From: Gorillibacterium timonense
Lineage (GTDB): Bacteria > Bacillota > Bacilli > Paenibacillales > NBRC-103111
Assembly: GCF_001457415.1 (NCBI RefSeq)
Contig: NZ_LN881724.1
Span: 1,860,001 to 1,924,000 of the forward strand
Direction of reading: 5' to 3'
DNA length: 64,000 bases
Under the pieces are notes generated by a model, which was not told where the DNA came from, made no database searches, and saw only the letters and a list, made by a program, of their open reading frames with translations. The translations under genes were made by a program, and so were the position numbers. Of this stretch, positions 50,417-58,836 are shown in pieces; within the stretch, counting starts at the first letter, position 1, and every line of letters begins with the position of its first letter.

Positions 50417-50625
50417 GAAAGAAGGACGTCTTCATGGCTCTGCTGCTGATCGCGATGGGGCTTGCCTGCCTCAGCTTGTCTGCATATTCTTTTCGCTATG
50501 AAGGTCTGTTCACTCCACGAGGTTATATGCGTTCCTTTTGTGGTTGGACGTTCGGTCTGCTTGTGCTCGGCTGGCTGGTCTACACCGGTGTAAAAGGGTG
50601 GAGAGCGCGGAGGTCCCGGCGCTGA
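50413..50625 (+). CDS. Small two-helix membrane protein after the kinase
   Basis: 70-residue protein: helices about 6-26 and 39-58 joined by a loop with YEGLFTPRGYMRSF, and a basic end (WRARRSRR). Its start overlaps the kinase stop (ATGA), so it is produced with the two-component system. I do not recognise it; it may be a kinase accessory protein, which is inference. Confidence 0.78.
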   Translation: MRKKDVFMALLLIAMGLACLSLSAYSFRYEGLFTPRGYMRSFCGWTFGLLVLGWLVYTGVKGWRARRSRR

Positions 50626-50729
50626 TGGGAGCTAAGCGGATCGATCCGGCGAATCGCATTTCCGGGATAGCCAAAAGGGTCCTCTTGTATTAAGCTGGGT
50701 AGAAACAAGTTTTAGGAGGACAGCTAGAA

Positions 50730-51692
50730 ATGAACGCCATTGCGAGAAGGATCAAAGATCTTGAAGGATATAGGCCTGAACGGACGGCTCAGCCGGATCT
50801 GGAGGCTTTTTGGGAGAATACGCTTCAGGAAGAGCGAGCAGCCGAGCTTAAGGGAGAAAGAACGAAAGTGGACTCTCCGCTCTGCGGAACGACCGTTTAT
50901 GATACGGTGTACGCCGGTTTTGCCGGAACACCCATTCACGGCTGGCTGCTCCTCCCGGAAAATGCTCCTCGCCGTCCGCTTCCCTGCATCGTGCTGTATC
51001 ACGGATATACCGGTTCGCGCGAGCTGCCTGAGCATCATGCCGCATGGCTGTTGATGGGATATGCAGTCTTTGCGATGGATGTTCGCGGACAAGGCGGAAT
51101 CACCGGCAATACGCTGGATCAGACCAACGGGATGTCCAAGGGGTGGGTAACGCAAAATATCCATGACAAGGATTCCTATTACTACAAAGCCATCACGGTC
51201 GATGCGATGCGGGCGGTGAGGTTTGTTCGCGAGCAGCCAGAGATTGATTCCGAAAGGATCATCGTCATGGGAACGAGCCAGGGGGGCGGACTTACTCTCA
51301 TGGTCAGCGCCCTCATGCCCGAGGAGATCTGCGTTTCGGTTGCTTCCTTGCCGAATATGTGCCATCTCGATCACGGGATTCTGAATTCGGCAGGCTCGAT
51401 CTCAGAAGCGGCGGATTATGTGGGAAGACATCCGGAGCAGCTCGATCTTGTCCTGGAGACGCTCAGCTATTTCGATGCCATGAACCTGGCGCATCGAATC
51501 GAGAAGCCGCTGCTCTGTTCGGTCAGCCTGAAGGACCCGGTCTGTTCGCCGGATACCATCTATGCTGCTTACAACCGGATTCCGACTCAGCAAAAAGAGA
51601 TGGTCGTGTACCCGTTCAACGGGCATTGGACAGGACCGGATCACATGCGGAGAGCTCATGAATTCATCCGCAAGCATTTGGAGCAAGTATGA
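50730..51692 (+). CDS. Acetylxylan esterase / cephalosporin C deacetylase family (AXE1)
   Basis: 320-residue CE7-type esterase that removes acetyl groups from acetylated sugars or xylo-oligosaccharides. The family pattern is seen: YDTVYAGFAGTPIHGWLLLP, HGYTGSRE, DVRGQGG, IVMGTSQGGGLTLMVSAL with the nucleophile Ser (about 184), and SLKDPVCSPDTIYAAYN plus FNGHWTGPDH carrying Asp and His. AGGAGGACAG precedes the ATG. No signal peptide, so it works on imported sugars. Start of a four-gene run with the following transporter and GNAT. Confidence 0.9.
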   Translation: MNAIARRIKDLEGYRPERTAQPDLEAFWENTLQEERAAELKGERTKVDSPLCGTTVYDTVYAGFAGTPIHGWLLLPENAPRRPLPCIVLYHGYTGSRELPEHHAAWLLMGYAVFAMDVRGQGGITGNTLDQTNGMSKGWVTQNIHDKDSYYYKAITVDAMRAVRFVREQPEIDSERIIVMGTSQGGGLTLMVSALMPEEICVSVASLPNMCHLDHGILNSAGSISEAADYVGRHPEQLDLVLETLSYFDAMNLAHRIEKPLLCSVSLKDPVCSPDTIYAAYNRIPTQQKEMVVYPFNGHWTGPDHMRRAHEFIRKHLEQV

Positions 51693-52660
51693 GCCAAGGG
51701 CGGAAAGCCAAAGGAATCCTTCTCGTATTGACCGCCGCCTCCTTGTGGGGGATATCGGGCTCTGTCGCTCAATATCTGTTTGAGCAGCACCATCTCCGAC
51801 CGGAATGGCTGGTCGATGTCCGACTGCTTGTCGCCGGCCTCGCCATGCTGTTGATCGTTTCGGTCCGCAGCCCGGGCCGAATCTGGCGGATATGGGCATC
51901 GCCGAAGGACGTGCTGGAGCTGCTCCTGTTCAGCCTGCTCGGCATGCTGGCGGTTCAATACACGTATTTCGCCGCGATCCGCCATGCCAACGCGGCGACC
52001 GCGACGGTCTTGCAGTATTTGGCTCCCGCCCTCATCTGCTGTTACCTTGCTTTGCGGCGGCGGACAATGCCGACCGCGCGCGAGCTGACCGCCGTTGCCC
52101 TCTCCTTCGCAGGCACGCTGCTGCTTGCGACCCACGGCCGGATCGGTTCGCTTTCGATGACACCCGCTGCGCTAATCTGGGGCATCGTTTCAGCGATTGC
52201 CCTTGCCTTTTACACGCTACAGCCAATTCGGCTTCTGCGGGAATGGGGTTCCGGAACGGTAGTCGGGTGGGGGATGCTTCTCGGAGGGATCGCGCTAAGC
52301 TTTGTACAACCTCCCTGGCGATTTTCCGGGGATTGGAACCTGTCAAGCGGTCTCGGTGTAGGCTTTATCATCCTCTTTGGGACGCTGATCGCTTTCTTCT
52401 GCTATATGGAGAGCTTAAACATTCTGGATGCTTCCGAGACCAGCGTCCTCGCTTGCCTGGAGCCTTTGACCGCTGCCTTGCTCGGTGTGTTGTGGCTGGG
52501 CAGTGCCTTCGGTCCGATCGACTGGCTGGGAGCCCTGTGCATCATCGGCACAGTGGTGCTTCTATCCCTTTCTCAGAGCCAAGCCCGGAACAAAGTCATG
52601 AAGAGAACCCGGCAGGAGGCGGCCGTTCTTGCCGATCCGCCGCTGCAAGCAAGAGAATGA
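51689..52660 (+). CDS. EamA (drug/metabolite) family transporter
   Basis: 323-residue, ten-helix DMT transporter with two EamA repeats: GILLVLTAASLWGISGSVAQYL at the N-terminus, YFAAIRHANAATATVLQYLAPALI in repeat one and NILDASETSVLACLEPLTAALLGVLWLG in repeat two. Its ATG overlaps the esterase stop (ATGA), so both are translated together. Substrate unknown; amino acids or other small metabolites are usual for this group. Confidence 0.88.
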   Translation: MSQGRKAKGILLVLTAASLWGISGSVAQYLFEQHHLRPEWLVDVRLLVAGLAMLLIVSVRSPGRIWRIWASPKDVLELLLFSLLGMLAVQYTYFAAIRHANAATATVLQYLAPALICCYLALRRRTMPTARELTAVALSFAGTLLLATHGRIGSLSMTPAALIWGIVSAIALAFYTLQPIRLLREWGSGTVVGWGMLLGGIALSFVQPPWRFSGDWNLSSGLGVGFIILFGTLIAFFCYMESLNILDASETSVLACLEPLTAALLGVLWLGSAFGPIDWLGALCIIGTVVLLSLSQSQARNKVMKRTRQEAAVLADPPLQARE

Positions 52661-52676
52661 AAGGAGGAAATCAATT

Positions 52677-53228
52677 ATGAATGCGGTACATATTGTCAAT
52701 TCGGAAGTGATGGACGGGATTCAAGCTTACCGTGCCAAAGCGGAAGATGCGGATGCCCTGTCGGAACTCATGCTATCTACAGCGCGCTGGCTGAAAAGCA
52801 CCGGCTCGACCCAATGGAACAAGCTGCTGAGCGGGGAAGACGATCACCGCATGCCCGATGCGATCGCGAGGGGAGATGTGTTCGGATTTCGCGACCCCGA
52901 CAAGGCTGAGTGGGCCGGAATGATGATCCTCCAATGGAACCCGAGCGATTGGGATCACCGGCTGTGGGGGAATGAAGACGGCCGGATCGAGCAGGCGGTT
53001 TACATCCATCGGCTGATGGTGAACCGCGACTATTCGGGCAAGGGTCTGGGAAGCGCCTTTTTGAAATGGGCCGAAACCGGGGCAAGCTATCCCGGTAAGG
53101 AGTTCCTCCGGTTGGATTGCATCGGGCATAACCAAGCCCTCAACCGTTTTTATCCATCCTGCGGCTTCCGCTATTGCGGAGAGAAGGATGGCTTCCATCT
53201 GTATGACAAACCGATTCCGAATAAGTGA
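52677..53228 (+). CDS. GNAT acetyltransferase
   Basis: 183-residue N-acetyltransferase. The acetyl-CoA loop is VNRDYSGKGLGSAFLKW (about 119-135) and the fold end LDCIGHNQALNRFYPSCGFRYCGEK is typical. AAAGGAGGAAA lies before ATG 52677. Sixteen bases after the EamA gene, so in the same operon. Substrate unknown. Confidence 0.87.
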   Translation: MNAVHIVNSEVMDGIQAYRAKAEDADALSELMLSTARWLKSTGSTQWNKLLSGEDDHRMPDAIARGDVFGFRDPDKAEWAGMMILQWNPSDWDHRLWGNEDGRIEQAVYIHRLMVNRDYSGKGLGSAFLKWAETGASYPGKEFLRLDCIGHNQALNRFYPSCGFRYCGEKDGFHLYDKPIPNK

Positions 53229-53254
53229 GACAAATGAAAATGTACAGAGTACAG

Positions 53255-53282
53255 CGGCTCTCCTAATGGGGGAGCCGTTTTC
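53255..53282 (+). terminator. Terminator after the GNAT gene
   Basis: CGGCTCTCC pairs with GGGGAGCCG (with a wobble), then TTTT. Confidence 0.72.
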
Positions 53283-53370
53283 ATCTATCAAAACCGCGTA
53301 ACGGCGTCATACGGCTTGATCCGACGATTTTGTGAATATCCCCACATTCCCATCGGGATTTGCTACACTT

Positions 53371-53397
53371 AGCAAAAAGCAAAAAGCAAAAAGCAAA
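53371..53397 (+). repeat. Heptamer tandem repeat before the nitroreductase
   Basis: Four tandem AGCAAAA units (last one imperfect) lie between a TGCTACACT extended -10 (53361-53369) and the AAGGAGG of the nitroreductase gene, in the untranslated leader. Confidence 0.75.
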
Positions 53398-53413
53398 GAG
53401 AAGGAGGCAACCT

Positions 53414-53950
53414 ATGGAGTGGCAGGAGATCGTAGAGAGCCGTTACAGCGTGCGATCCTATGACAACTCGAAGCCGGTCGAATCGGAGAAGCTGGAGCGG
53501 GTGCTGCAAGCGGCGCTGCTCGCGCCAACCGCGGCGAATCGGCAGCCCTTTCGAGTGTTCGTGATTCCGACTGCTGACTATAAGGACGCCTTACAGGCGG
53601 TCTATCCTCGCGATTGGTTTATTGAAGCGCCTTATGTTCTGGCGGTTTGCTCCGTTCCGGGGGAAGCCTGGGTCCATCGGGATGGCAAAAGCTACAGCGA
53701 CGTCGATGCGGCAATCGTGATGGATCATCTCGTTCTGGCGGCAACTGCTGAAGGGCTCGGCACTTGCTGGGTGGCAGCCTTTACCATTGAAGCCGCCCGC
53801 AGCTTGCTCGGTATAGACAGAGGAATGGAGCCGATCGCTTTCACTCCGCTCGGTTATGCCGCAGGGAAGCGAACGGCTGAACGGACACGCAAATCGATGG
53901 AGGAACGAATCATTCGTTTGGGTAACCAGACAAAGGAGGCGGCAAAATGA
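53414..53950 (+). CDS. Nitroreductase-family flavoprotein
   Basis: 178-residue FMN-dependent oxidoreductase. The N-terminal FMN phosphate loop is SRYSVRSYDNSKP (about 9-21), followed by APTAANRQPFRVF, and the core has DAAIVMDHLVLAATAEGLGTCWVAAF. ATG 53414 follows AAGGAGG. It is translationally coupled to a flavin reductase-like gene (ATGA overlap), suggesting they share flavin or electron supply. Physiological substrate unknown. Confidence 0.9.
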   Translation: MEWQEIVESRYSVRSYDNSKPVESEKLERVLQAALLAPTAANRQPFRVFVIPTADYKDALQAVYPRDWFIEAPYVLAVCSVPGEAWVHRDGKSYSDVDAAIVMDHLVLAATAEGLGTCWVAAFTIEAARSLLGIDRGMEPIAFTPLGYAAGKRTAERTRKSMEERIIRLGNQTKEAAK

Positions 53951-54465
53951 CGGAGGAATTTGATGAAATTAGCCCCAACGAGCTAACGGATAACATCTTT
54001 CGCCTGATTGGTGATGAGTGGATGCTCATCACGGCGGGGACACTCGGCAACTGCAACACGATGACCGCAAGCTGGGGAGGAACCGGCATCCTCTGGCATA
54101 AGCCGGTCGCTACCTGTGTCGTCCGGCCGACCCGATACACCTATGAGTTCCTTGAAGCTAGTGAAACCTTCACGCTATCTTTCTTTTCGGAGGAATATCG
54201 GAAGGCGCTGGAGATTTGCGGCAAGAAATCCGGTCGCGATGGAGATAAATTCGAAGCGGCTGGAATCACACCGGTGGAAGAGAAGCCGGGGCTGGTTTCG
54301 TTCCAGGAAGCTCGGCTCGTCTTGGAATGCCGCAAATTATATGTCCATGATCTTCAACCGGATCATTTCGTCGATCCGTCTCTTGACAAGTTTTACCCGA
54401 ACAAGGATTACCATCGGATGTACATAGGGGAAATCACCCGCTGCTTGGTGAAGAGGCGCTCATAA
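53947..54465 (+). CDS. Flavin reductase-like FMN-binding split-barrel protein
   Basis: 172-residue flavin reductase-domain protein: LIGDEWMLITAGTLGNCNTMTASWGGTGILW then VVRPTRYTYEFLEASETFTLSFF show the split-barrel FMN site. Conserved KSGRDGDKFEAAGITPVE follows. Overlaps the nitroreductase stop, so cotranscribed. It probably reduces or uses FMN; the partner is likely the nitroreductase, by context. Confidence 0.88.
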   Translation: MTEEFDEISPNELTDNIFRLIGDEWMLITAGTLGNCNTMTASWGGTGILWHKPVATCVVRPTRYTYEFLEASETFTLSFFSEEYRKALEICGKKSGRDGDKFEAAGITPVEEKPGLVSFQEARLVLECRKLYVHDLQPDHFVDPSLDKFYPNKDYHRMYIGEITRCLVKRRS

Positions 54466-54486
54466 TCGAATAGTCGCATCCATCCG

Positions 54487-54512
54487 GCCGCTCGAAACGA
54501 GCGGCTTTTTCT
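54487..54512 (+). terminator. Terminator after the flavin reductase gene
   Basis: GCCGCTCG-AAA-CGAGCGGC, perfect 8-bp stem, then TTTTT. Confidence 0.88.
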
Positions 54513-54540
54513 ATCTATCCGTAACCGACCGATTCCCCTA

Positions 54541-54569
54541 TTGACATTCAAGGATTACAAATGTAATAT
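54541..54569 (+). promoter_or_regulatory. Promoter of the blaI-M56 operon
   Basis: TTGACA (54541-54546), 17-base spacer, TAATAT (54564-54569). The BlaI-type box overlaps the -10. Confidence 0.85.
54554..54567. promoter_or_regulatory. BlaI/MecI-type operator 1
   Basis: ATTACAAATGTAAT, arms ATTACA and TGTAAT, matches the TACA-n2-TGTA core of BlaI/MecI boxes and covers the spacer and -10. Confidence 0.82.
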
Positions 54570-54577
54570 CAATTTGC

Positions 54578-54595
54578 GGATTACTGATGTAGTCC
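54578..54595. promoter_or_regulatory. BlaI/MecI-type operator 2
   Basis: GGATTACTGATGTAGTCC, an imperfect palindrome (GGA-TAC and GTA-TCC arms), 24 bases (centre to centre about 26) after the first box, in the transcribed leader. Confidence 0.65.
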
Positions 54596-54615
54596 AAGTG
54601 AGGGAGGCTTTTACG

Positions 54616-54993
54616 ATGTCATTGCCCAGAATATCCGAAGCGGAGTGGGAAGTGATGAAGATCATCTGGTCCGCGCCGCCGCGAACAGCTAACGAGGTGA
54701 TCGAAGAGCTGGAGGGGAGCAAGGACTGGAGTCCCAAAACCGTGCGAACGCTGATCAAGCGCTTAGTGGAAAAACAAGCGCTCGGGTATGTCCAGGACGG
54801 AAGAATCTATTCGTATTATCCACTTGTTAAGGAAGAAGAGTGCGTGAGGGCGGAGACCCAATCCTTTCTCAAACGCCTGTACGGTGGGACACCGAAGGCC
54901 ATGTTGGTTCATTTCTTGAAAGAGGAGAAGCTGTCTCGGGAGGACATCGCCGACCTGAAACGCATTCTGGACGACAGGGAGGAGAAGAAATGA
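54616..54993 (+). CDS. BlaI/MecI-family repressor
   Basis: 125-residue winged-helix repressor: ISEAEWEVMKIIWSAPPRTANEVIEELE, WSPKTVRTLIKRLVEKQALGYVQDGRIYSYYPLV, and a C-terminal dimerisation helix pair. Related proteins are inactivated by cleavage when the M56 sensor is triggered. ATG 54616 follows AGGGAGG. Its own promoter carries two BlaI-like boxes, so it is autoregulated, and the stop overlaps the M56 start. Confidence 0.93.
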   Translation: MSLPRISEAEWEVMKIIWSAPPRTANEVIEELEGSKDWSPKTVRTLIKRLVEKQALGYVQDGRIYSYYPLVKEEECVRAETQSFLKRLYGGTPKAMLVHFLKEEKLSREDIADLKRILDDREEKK

Positions 54994-57212
54994 ATCCGGC
55001 ACTCGGTGAAGGGTTCTCTTGGATCGCGAGCGTTTCCCTGAAAGCGACCCTGTTGATTCTGCTGATCCTGCTAGCTCGCGTGCTGCTTCGGCGCTGGCTT
55101 AATCCCCGTGCCATTTCTTGGCTGTGGCTGCTCGTGATCGTGAGGCTTCTAGTGCCTTGGACTCCCGAGAGCCCACTGAGTCTCTATAATCTTTACGCCA
55201 TGGATCAATCGGGAGGAAACTCCACTTCGACGGATCAGGTTCCTCAGAAGGGAAGCTTCGTCACTCAGCCTGGTACCGAAGAGGTGAAGGGGCTTCCTGA
55301 AGCCAAAACATCAACCTTATCTGCACAGGAGAGCCGCGATTTCGCAGCAAAGGCCACAGAACCGGATAAAGCCGCTAAGAATGGGATCGAAAAGCTCCCC
55401 GAAGCGATTCCTCGGTTATGGCTTGCGGGTGTCGGTTTCATGTTGAGCCTATTTGCCATTCCGAGCCTCCGCTTCGCTTCACGTGTCCGCATAACGTCTG
55501 CTGCCCCCTCCGAAAGAGTGTTGGAGATCAGCCGGGCCTGTGCGCAGGAGATGAGAATCCGAAGGTCCTTCGCTGTAATGGAAACGGATGCGGTGACAGG
55601 TCCCGCTCTCTTTGGAATCGTGAAGCCGAAGATTCTATTGCCAAGGGTAGCCGGCAGCCTTCGAGATGAAGAGCTTCGTCACCTCTTTCTGCATGAGCTC
55701 GCGCATCTAAAGCGAAAAGATCTGATGATTAACGGAATCTTTTCCTTCCTCGTTGCCGTACATTGGTTTAATCCGCTGCTCTGGTACGCTTATCGGAAAA
55801 TGCGGGAGGACCAGGAGCTCGCATGCGATTCCTTGGTTCTCTCAACGATCGGTTCAGAACAGTCTCAGAGCTATGGAAATACAATCATACGCCTTTTGGA
55901 GACAATGAACACTCCTGTCCGGTACGCCGGTTCAGCTGGAGGAATATCGGGCGGCAAGAAGGAGCTTAGGCGAAGGCTTAAGCGGATCGCATCGGCTGAG
56001 ACAAAGGCTTACAAGCTATCCGTTCTCGGGATGGTTGTTGTCCTTGTCCTCGGTGGCTGTGCCATGACGAAGGCGGTAACAGGGAGCGCTTCTTCCGGGG
56101 CGAACCCGGCACCTTCCGCGTTAATCCCTACAGCAGATGCCGGACAGTCGGCTGCTCCGGCGGCAACCGCCCAAGCGGATAAACCGTCCGGTCCGCTCGC
56201 GATAGTCAAGGAAATCTCCTTGTTCGCTCCTTCCGGAGCAAAAGGAGACGTTTATAAGGGGCTCACGGTAAGCTATGGAAACACAACGAAGAGCTTTCCC
56301 TGGATCACGGTGACCAATCCGACCTATGCCCCTGAGATTCATGCCTTCACATTAACCGGGAATGGGGAGGAGCAAGCGGCTATTATCTTGACAGAAGGCT
56401 ATGGAACGGGCATTATTCAGCAGACCCTTCACGTTCTTCAGTTTCCGGATTTCCGCGAGCTGACTATCGAAAATTCACTCGATGCGATTCGCCGGGAAGT
56501 CTCAATCGCCATCATGAAACGAAGCGAAAAGGTGTACTTGAGCGCCTCGTCATCCGGGAAGCAGTGGGGGCGTGTGTATCCCGAAGCGGTTGCGGGTCAC
56601 TGGAGCGAGGGCATTTCGTTCGGTTCGCGTGTGAAGTATACGGTTGAAGGGAACCGGATTCAAGCGTTGGCGGAGGGAGCCGCTTCTCCCGGAGATTTTC
56701 CGGTTCAAGCCATCGCCGAATATGGAAGTGATCTGTTGGTTAAACAGGTGCTAGTCGTTCCTTTCGCTATCGAATCCAGCTTGGATGAAGCGACGACCAA
56801 GCGTTTGATGGCAGAGAGGATGGGAACGGAGGGCTGGACATTCGCGATGAAGGACGATCAGTATTCGTTTACCTCTCATCCGCAGGAGACAGATGTGCAA
56901 GGGATGACCTATCGGGTCAATCCGATAACCGGAACCGTGTATGACGAAACCTCAGGCGGACCCCAAACGAATCTACTGATTGAGAATGCTCCGAATCTGA
57001 AGGATATCACGAGCGGAACTGCTTATCTGGAGAAGCTCAAGAGCCTTTCGCTCCCTTTCCTCAGCGATTTCGGGCTGACTCCGGTGGGAGAGGACTGGCT
57101 GGGCGGGGGCTACGGGGACGGATACCTCTATGGGACCGTCAAAAAGGACGGCGAGACGATAGAAATCAAATTCGATGTATTTACCCAGGAATGGGAGGCC
57201 CTTCCGCGATAA
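54990..57212 (+). CDS. M56 (BlaR1-like) sensor metalloprotease with unusual C-terminal domain
   Basis: 740-residue membrane protein. Helices near 12-30 and 36-52, a Ser/Thr/Lys linker, a helix near 145-163, then the M56 zinc site HELAH (H235, E236, H239; FLHELAHLKRKD) with the later EDQELACDSLVL supplying Glu, and a last helix at about 341-357. The following 380 residues should be extracellular. BlaR1 carries a penicillin-binding sensor there with SxxK; I see none, instead two segments of unknown type (about 400-540 and 590-740). So the signal is probably not a beta-lactam. Translationally coupled to the BlaI-type repressor. Confidence 0.88.
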   Translation: MNPALGEGFSWIASVSLKATLLILLILLARVLLRRWLNPRAISWLWLLVIVRLLVPWTPESPLSLYNLYAMDQSGGNSTSTDQVPQKGSFVTQPGTEEVKGLPEAKTSTLSAQESRDFAAKATEPDKAAKNGIEKLPEAIPRLWLAGVGFMLSLFAIPSLRFASRVRITSAAPSERVLEISRACAQEMRIRRSFAVMETDAVTGPALFGIVKPKILLPRVAGSLRDEELRHLFLHELAHLKRKDLMINGIFSFLVAVHWFNPLLWYAYRKMREDQELACDSLVLSTIGSEQSQSYGNTIIRLLETMNTPVRYAGSAGGISGGKKELRRRLKRIASAETKAYKLSVLGMVVVLVLGGCAMTKAVTGSASSGANPAPSALIPTADAGQSAAPAATAQADKPSGPLAIVKEISLFAPSGAKGDVYKGLTVSYGNTTKSFPWITVTNPTYAPEIHAFTLTGNGEEQAAIILTEGYGTGIIQQTLHVLQFPDFRELTIENSLDAIRREVSIAIMKRSEKVYLSASSSGKQWGRVYPEAVAGHWSEGISFGSRVKYTVEGNRIQALAEGAASPGDFPVQAIAEYGSDLLVKQVLVVPFAIESSLDEATTKRLMAERMGTEGWTFAMKDDQYSFTSHPQETDVQGMTYRVNPITGTVYDETSGGPQTNLLIENAPNLKDITSGTAYLEKLKSLSLPFLSDFGLTPVGEDWLGGGYGDGYLYGTVKKDGETIEIKFDVFTQEWEALPR

Positions 57213-57229
57213 GCGGAAGGTTTTTTTTC
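57201..57229 (+). terminator. Terminator after the M56 gene
   Basis: CCTTCCGC pairs with GCGGAAGG, followed by eight T. The stem includes the stop codon. Confidence 0.88.
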
Positions 57230-57325
57230 TGACCCCATAGTGGGTTTGCTGTATACTGAAGAAGGTTGTTTCTGGTAGACGACGGCCCAGTATGCAATAA
57301 ACCTTGGGAGTAAAGAAGGGACATC

Positions 57326-58702
57326 ATGAGCTTGCTTGTTAAAGAACCTGCCTTTTACAAACGATTTTTTGGACTTACCGTCCTGATTGGCTTGCAAAAC
57401 CTCATCTCGCTCAGTGTGGGGCTTTCGGATAATGTGCTGCTTGGAGCTTACAGCGAACCCGCGCTGTCTGGAGTAGCTTTGGCCAACCAGATTCAGTTTT
57501 TGCTGCAAATGCTTGTCATGGGCGCCGCCGAAGGCGTAGTTATCCTTTCGTCACGGTTTTGGGGCGCTCGAGATCTCGCTTCGGTTCGGCAAGCGACGAG
57601 TATCGGAATGAGAATCGCTCTGTTTGTCGCACTCGTGCTCGGAATCACTGTTTTTCTATTCCCTCATGCTTCTCTCGCTCTCTTTACGAATGGAGAGGCG
57701 GCGATCACGGAGGGAGTCAAATACCTGAGGATCATCTGCTTCTCCTACCTGTTCTTCTCGGCGACCAACATTCTGCTGGCTTCCCTTCGCAGCGTGGAAA
57801 TCGTCCGCATCGGGTTCGTCGTATCTGCATCTACTCTGATCATCAATGTATGCCTGAATTATTTGCTCATTTATGGTCACTTTGGTTTTCCAAGGCTCGG
57901 AGTTCAAGGATCGGCCATTGCGACTTTGACCGCGAGGATCATCGAGTTCGTCATCGTTTGCTTCTTCCTGAAGCGGTATGATTCTCGCATTCAGCTGCGT
58001 TTGAAAGATTTCTTGTCCATCGATCTCGCCTTGGTGAAATCTTACATTCGAATCGGCTCCCCGATTCTCGGCTCGAACGCCTTGTGGGGAGTCGCAATGG
58101 CTGCTCAAACCTCTATACTCGGCCACATGGGGGAGGCTGCCATCGCTGCAAACAGCATTGCCACCACGATCTTTCAAATGGTAACGGTCGTGACCTATGC
58201 CTCAGCCAGCGCTACGGCGGTGATCATCGGCAAGAGCATCGGGGAAGGAAAGGTCGATAAGGTGAAGGGCTACGCGATTTCCTTACAGGTTCTCTATGTA
58301 GGGATAGGGTTATTAACGGGGTTAATACTTTATGTCATAAAAGGACAAGTTCTCGGCTTCTATTCCGTCACCCCCGAAGCCAAATCGCTTGCCCTGCAGT
58401 TCATGACGGTCTTGTCGATAACGGCTGTAGGCACAGCCTATCAGATGCCGGTGCTCACCGGAATCGTTCGCAGCGGCGGCGATACCCGGTTTGTGCTGTA
58501 CAACGATTTTATCTTCATGTGGCTCATTGTGCTCCCGATTTCGGCCCTTTGCGCCTTCGTCTGGAACTTATCTCCCATGTTCGTTTTCGTCTGTTTGAAA
58601 TCCGATCAAATTCTCAAATGCTTCGTCGCTATCGTGAAAGTAAACCGGTTCCGTTGGATACACGCCTTTGATGCGAGGAAGCAGGAGCCGGATATCGCCT
58701 AG
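57326..58702 (+). CDS. MATE-family efflux transporter
   Basis: 458-residue multidrug or metabolite exporter with twelve helices in two six-helix halves. MATE features: GLSDNVLLGAYSEPALSGVALANQI near 32-56, AAEGVVILSSRFWGARD in helix 2-3 region, NYLLIYGHFGFPRLGVQGSAIAT, and MAAQTSILGHMGEAAIAANSIA in the second half. AAGAAGGG precedes ATG 57326. Monocistronic; substrate unknown. Confidence 0.9.
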   Translation: MSLLVKEPAFYKRFFGLTVLIGLQNLISLSVGLSDNVLLGAYSEPALSGVALANQIQFLLQMLVMGAAEGVVILSSRFWGARDLASVRQATSIGMRIALFVALVLGITVFLFPHASLALFTNGEAAITEGVKYLRIICFSYLFFSATNILLASLRSVEIVRIGFVVSASTLIINVCLNYLLIYGHFGFPRLGVQGSAIATLTARIIEFVIVCFFLKRYDSRIQLRLKDFLSIDLALVKSYIRIGSPILGSNALWGVAMAAQTSILGHMGEAAIAANSIATTIFQMVTVVTYASASATAVIIGKSIGEGKVDKVKGYAISLQVLYVGIGLLTGLILYVIKGQVLGFYSVTPEAKSLALQFMTVLSITAVGTAYQMPVLTGIVRSGGDTRFVLYNDFIFMWLIVLPISALCAFVWNLSPMFVFVCLKSDQILKCFVAIVKVNRFRWIHAFDARKQEPDIA

Positions 58703-58720
58703 TACGCTCTCAACTTCAAC

Positions 58721-58753
58721 CGTGTGGATACGAAGCGGCGTCTATCGGTATGT
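58721..58753. repeat. Dispersed 33-bp repeat, copy B
   Basis: Starts CGTGTGGATACGAAGCGGCG and ends CGGTATGT, one base different from copy A at 21265-21297; weaker similarity upstream from 58700. It lies just after the MATE gene. Confidence 0.8.
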
Positions 58754-58836
58754 GAAGGGGGGCGAAAAATATGGTTTTTGAGTTAGCAGCGTATTAGATC
58801 GGTTTGCATACACACTATTATAAAAGGAGTGCACTT

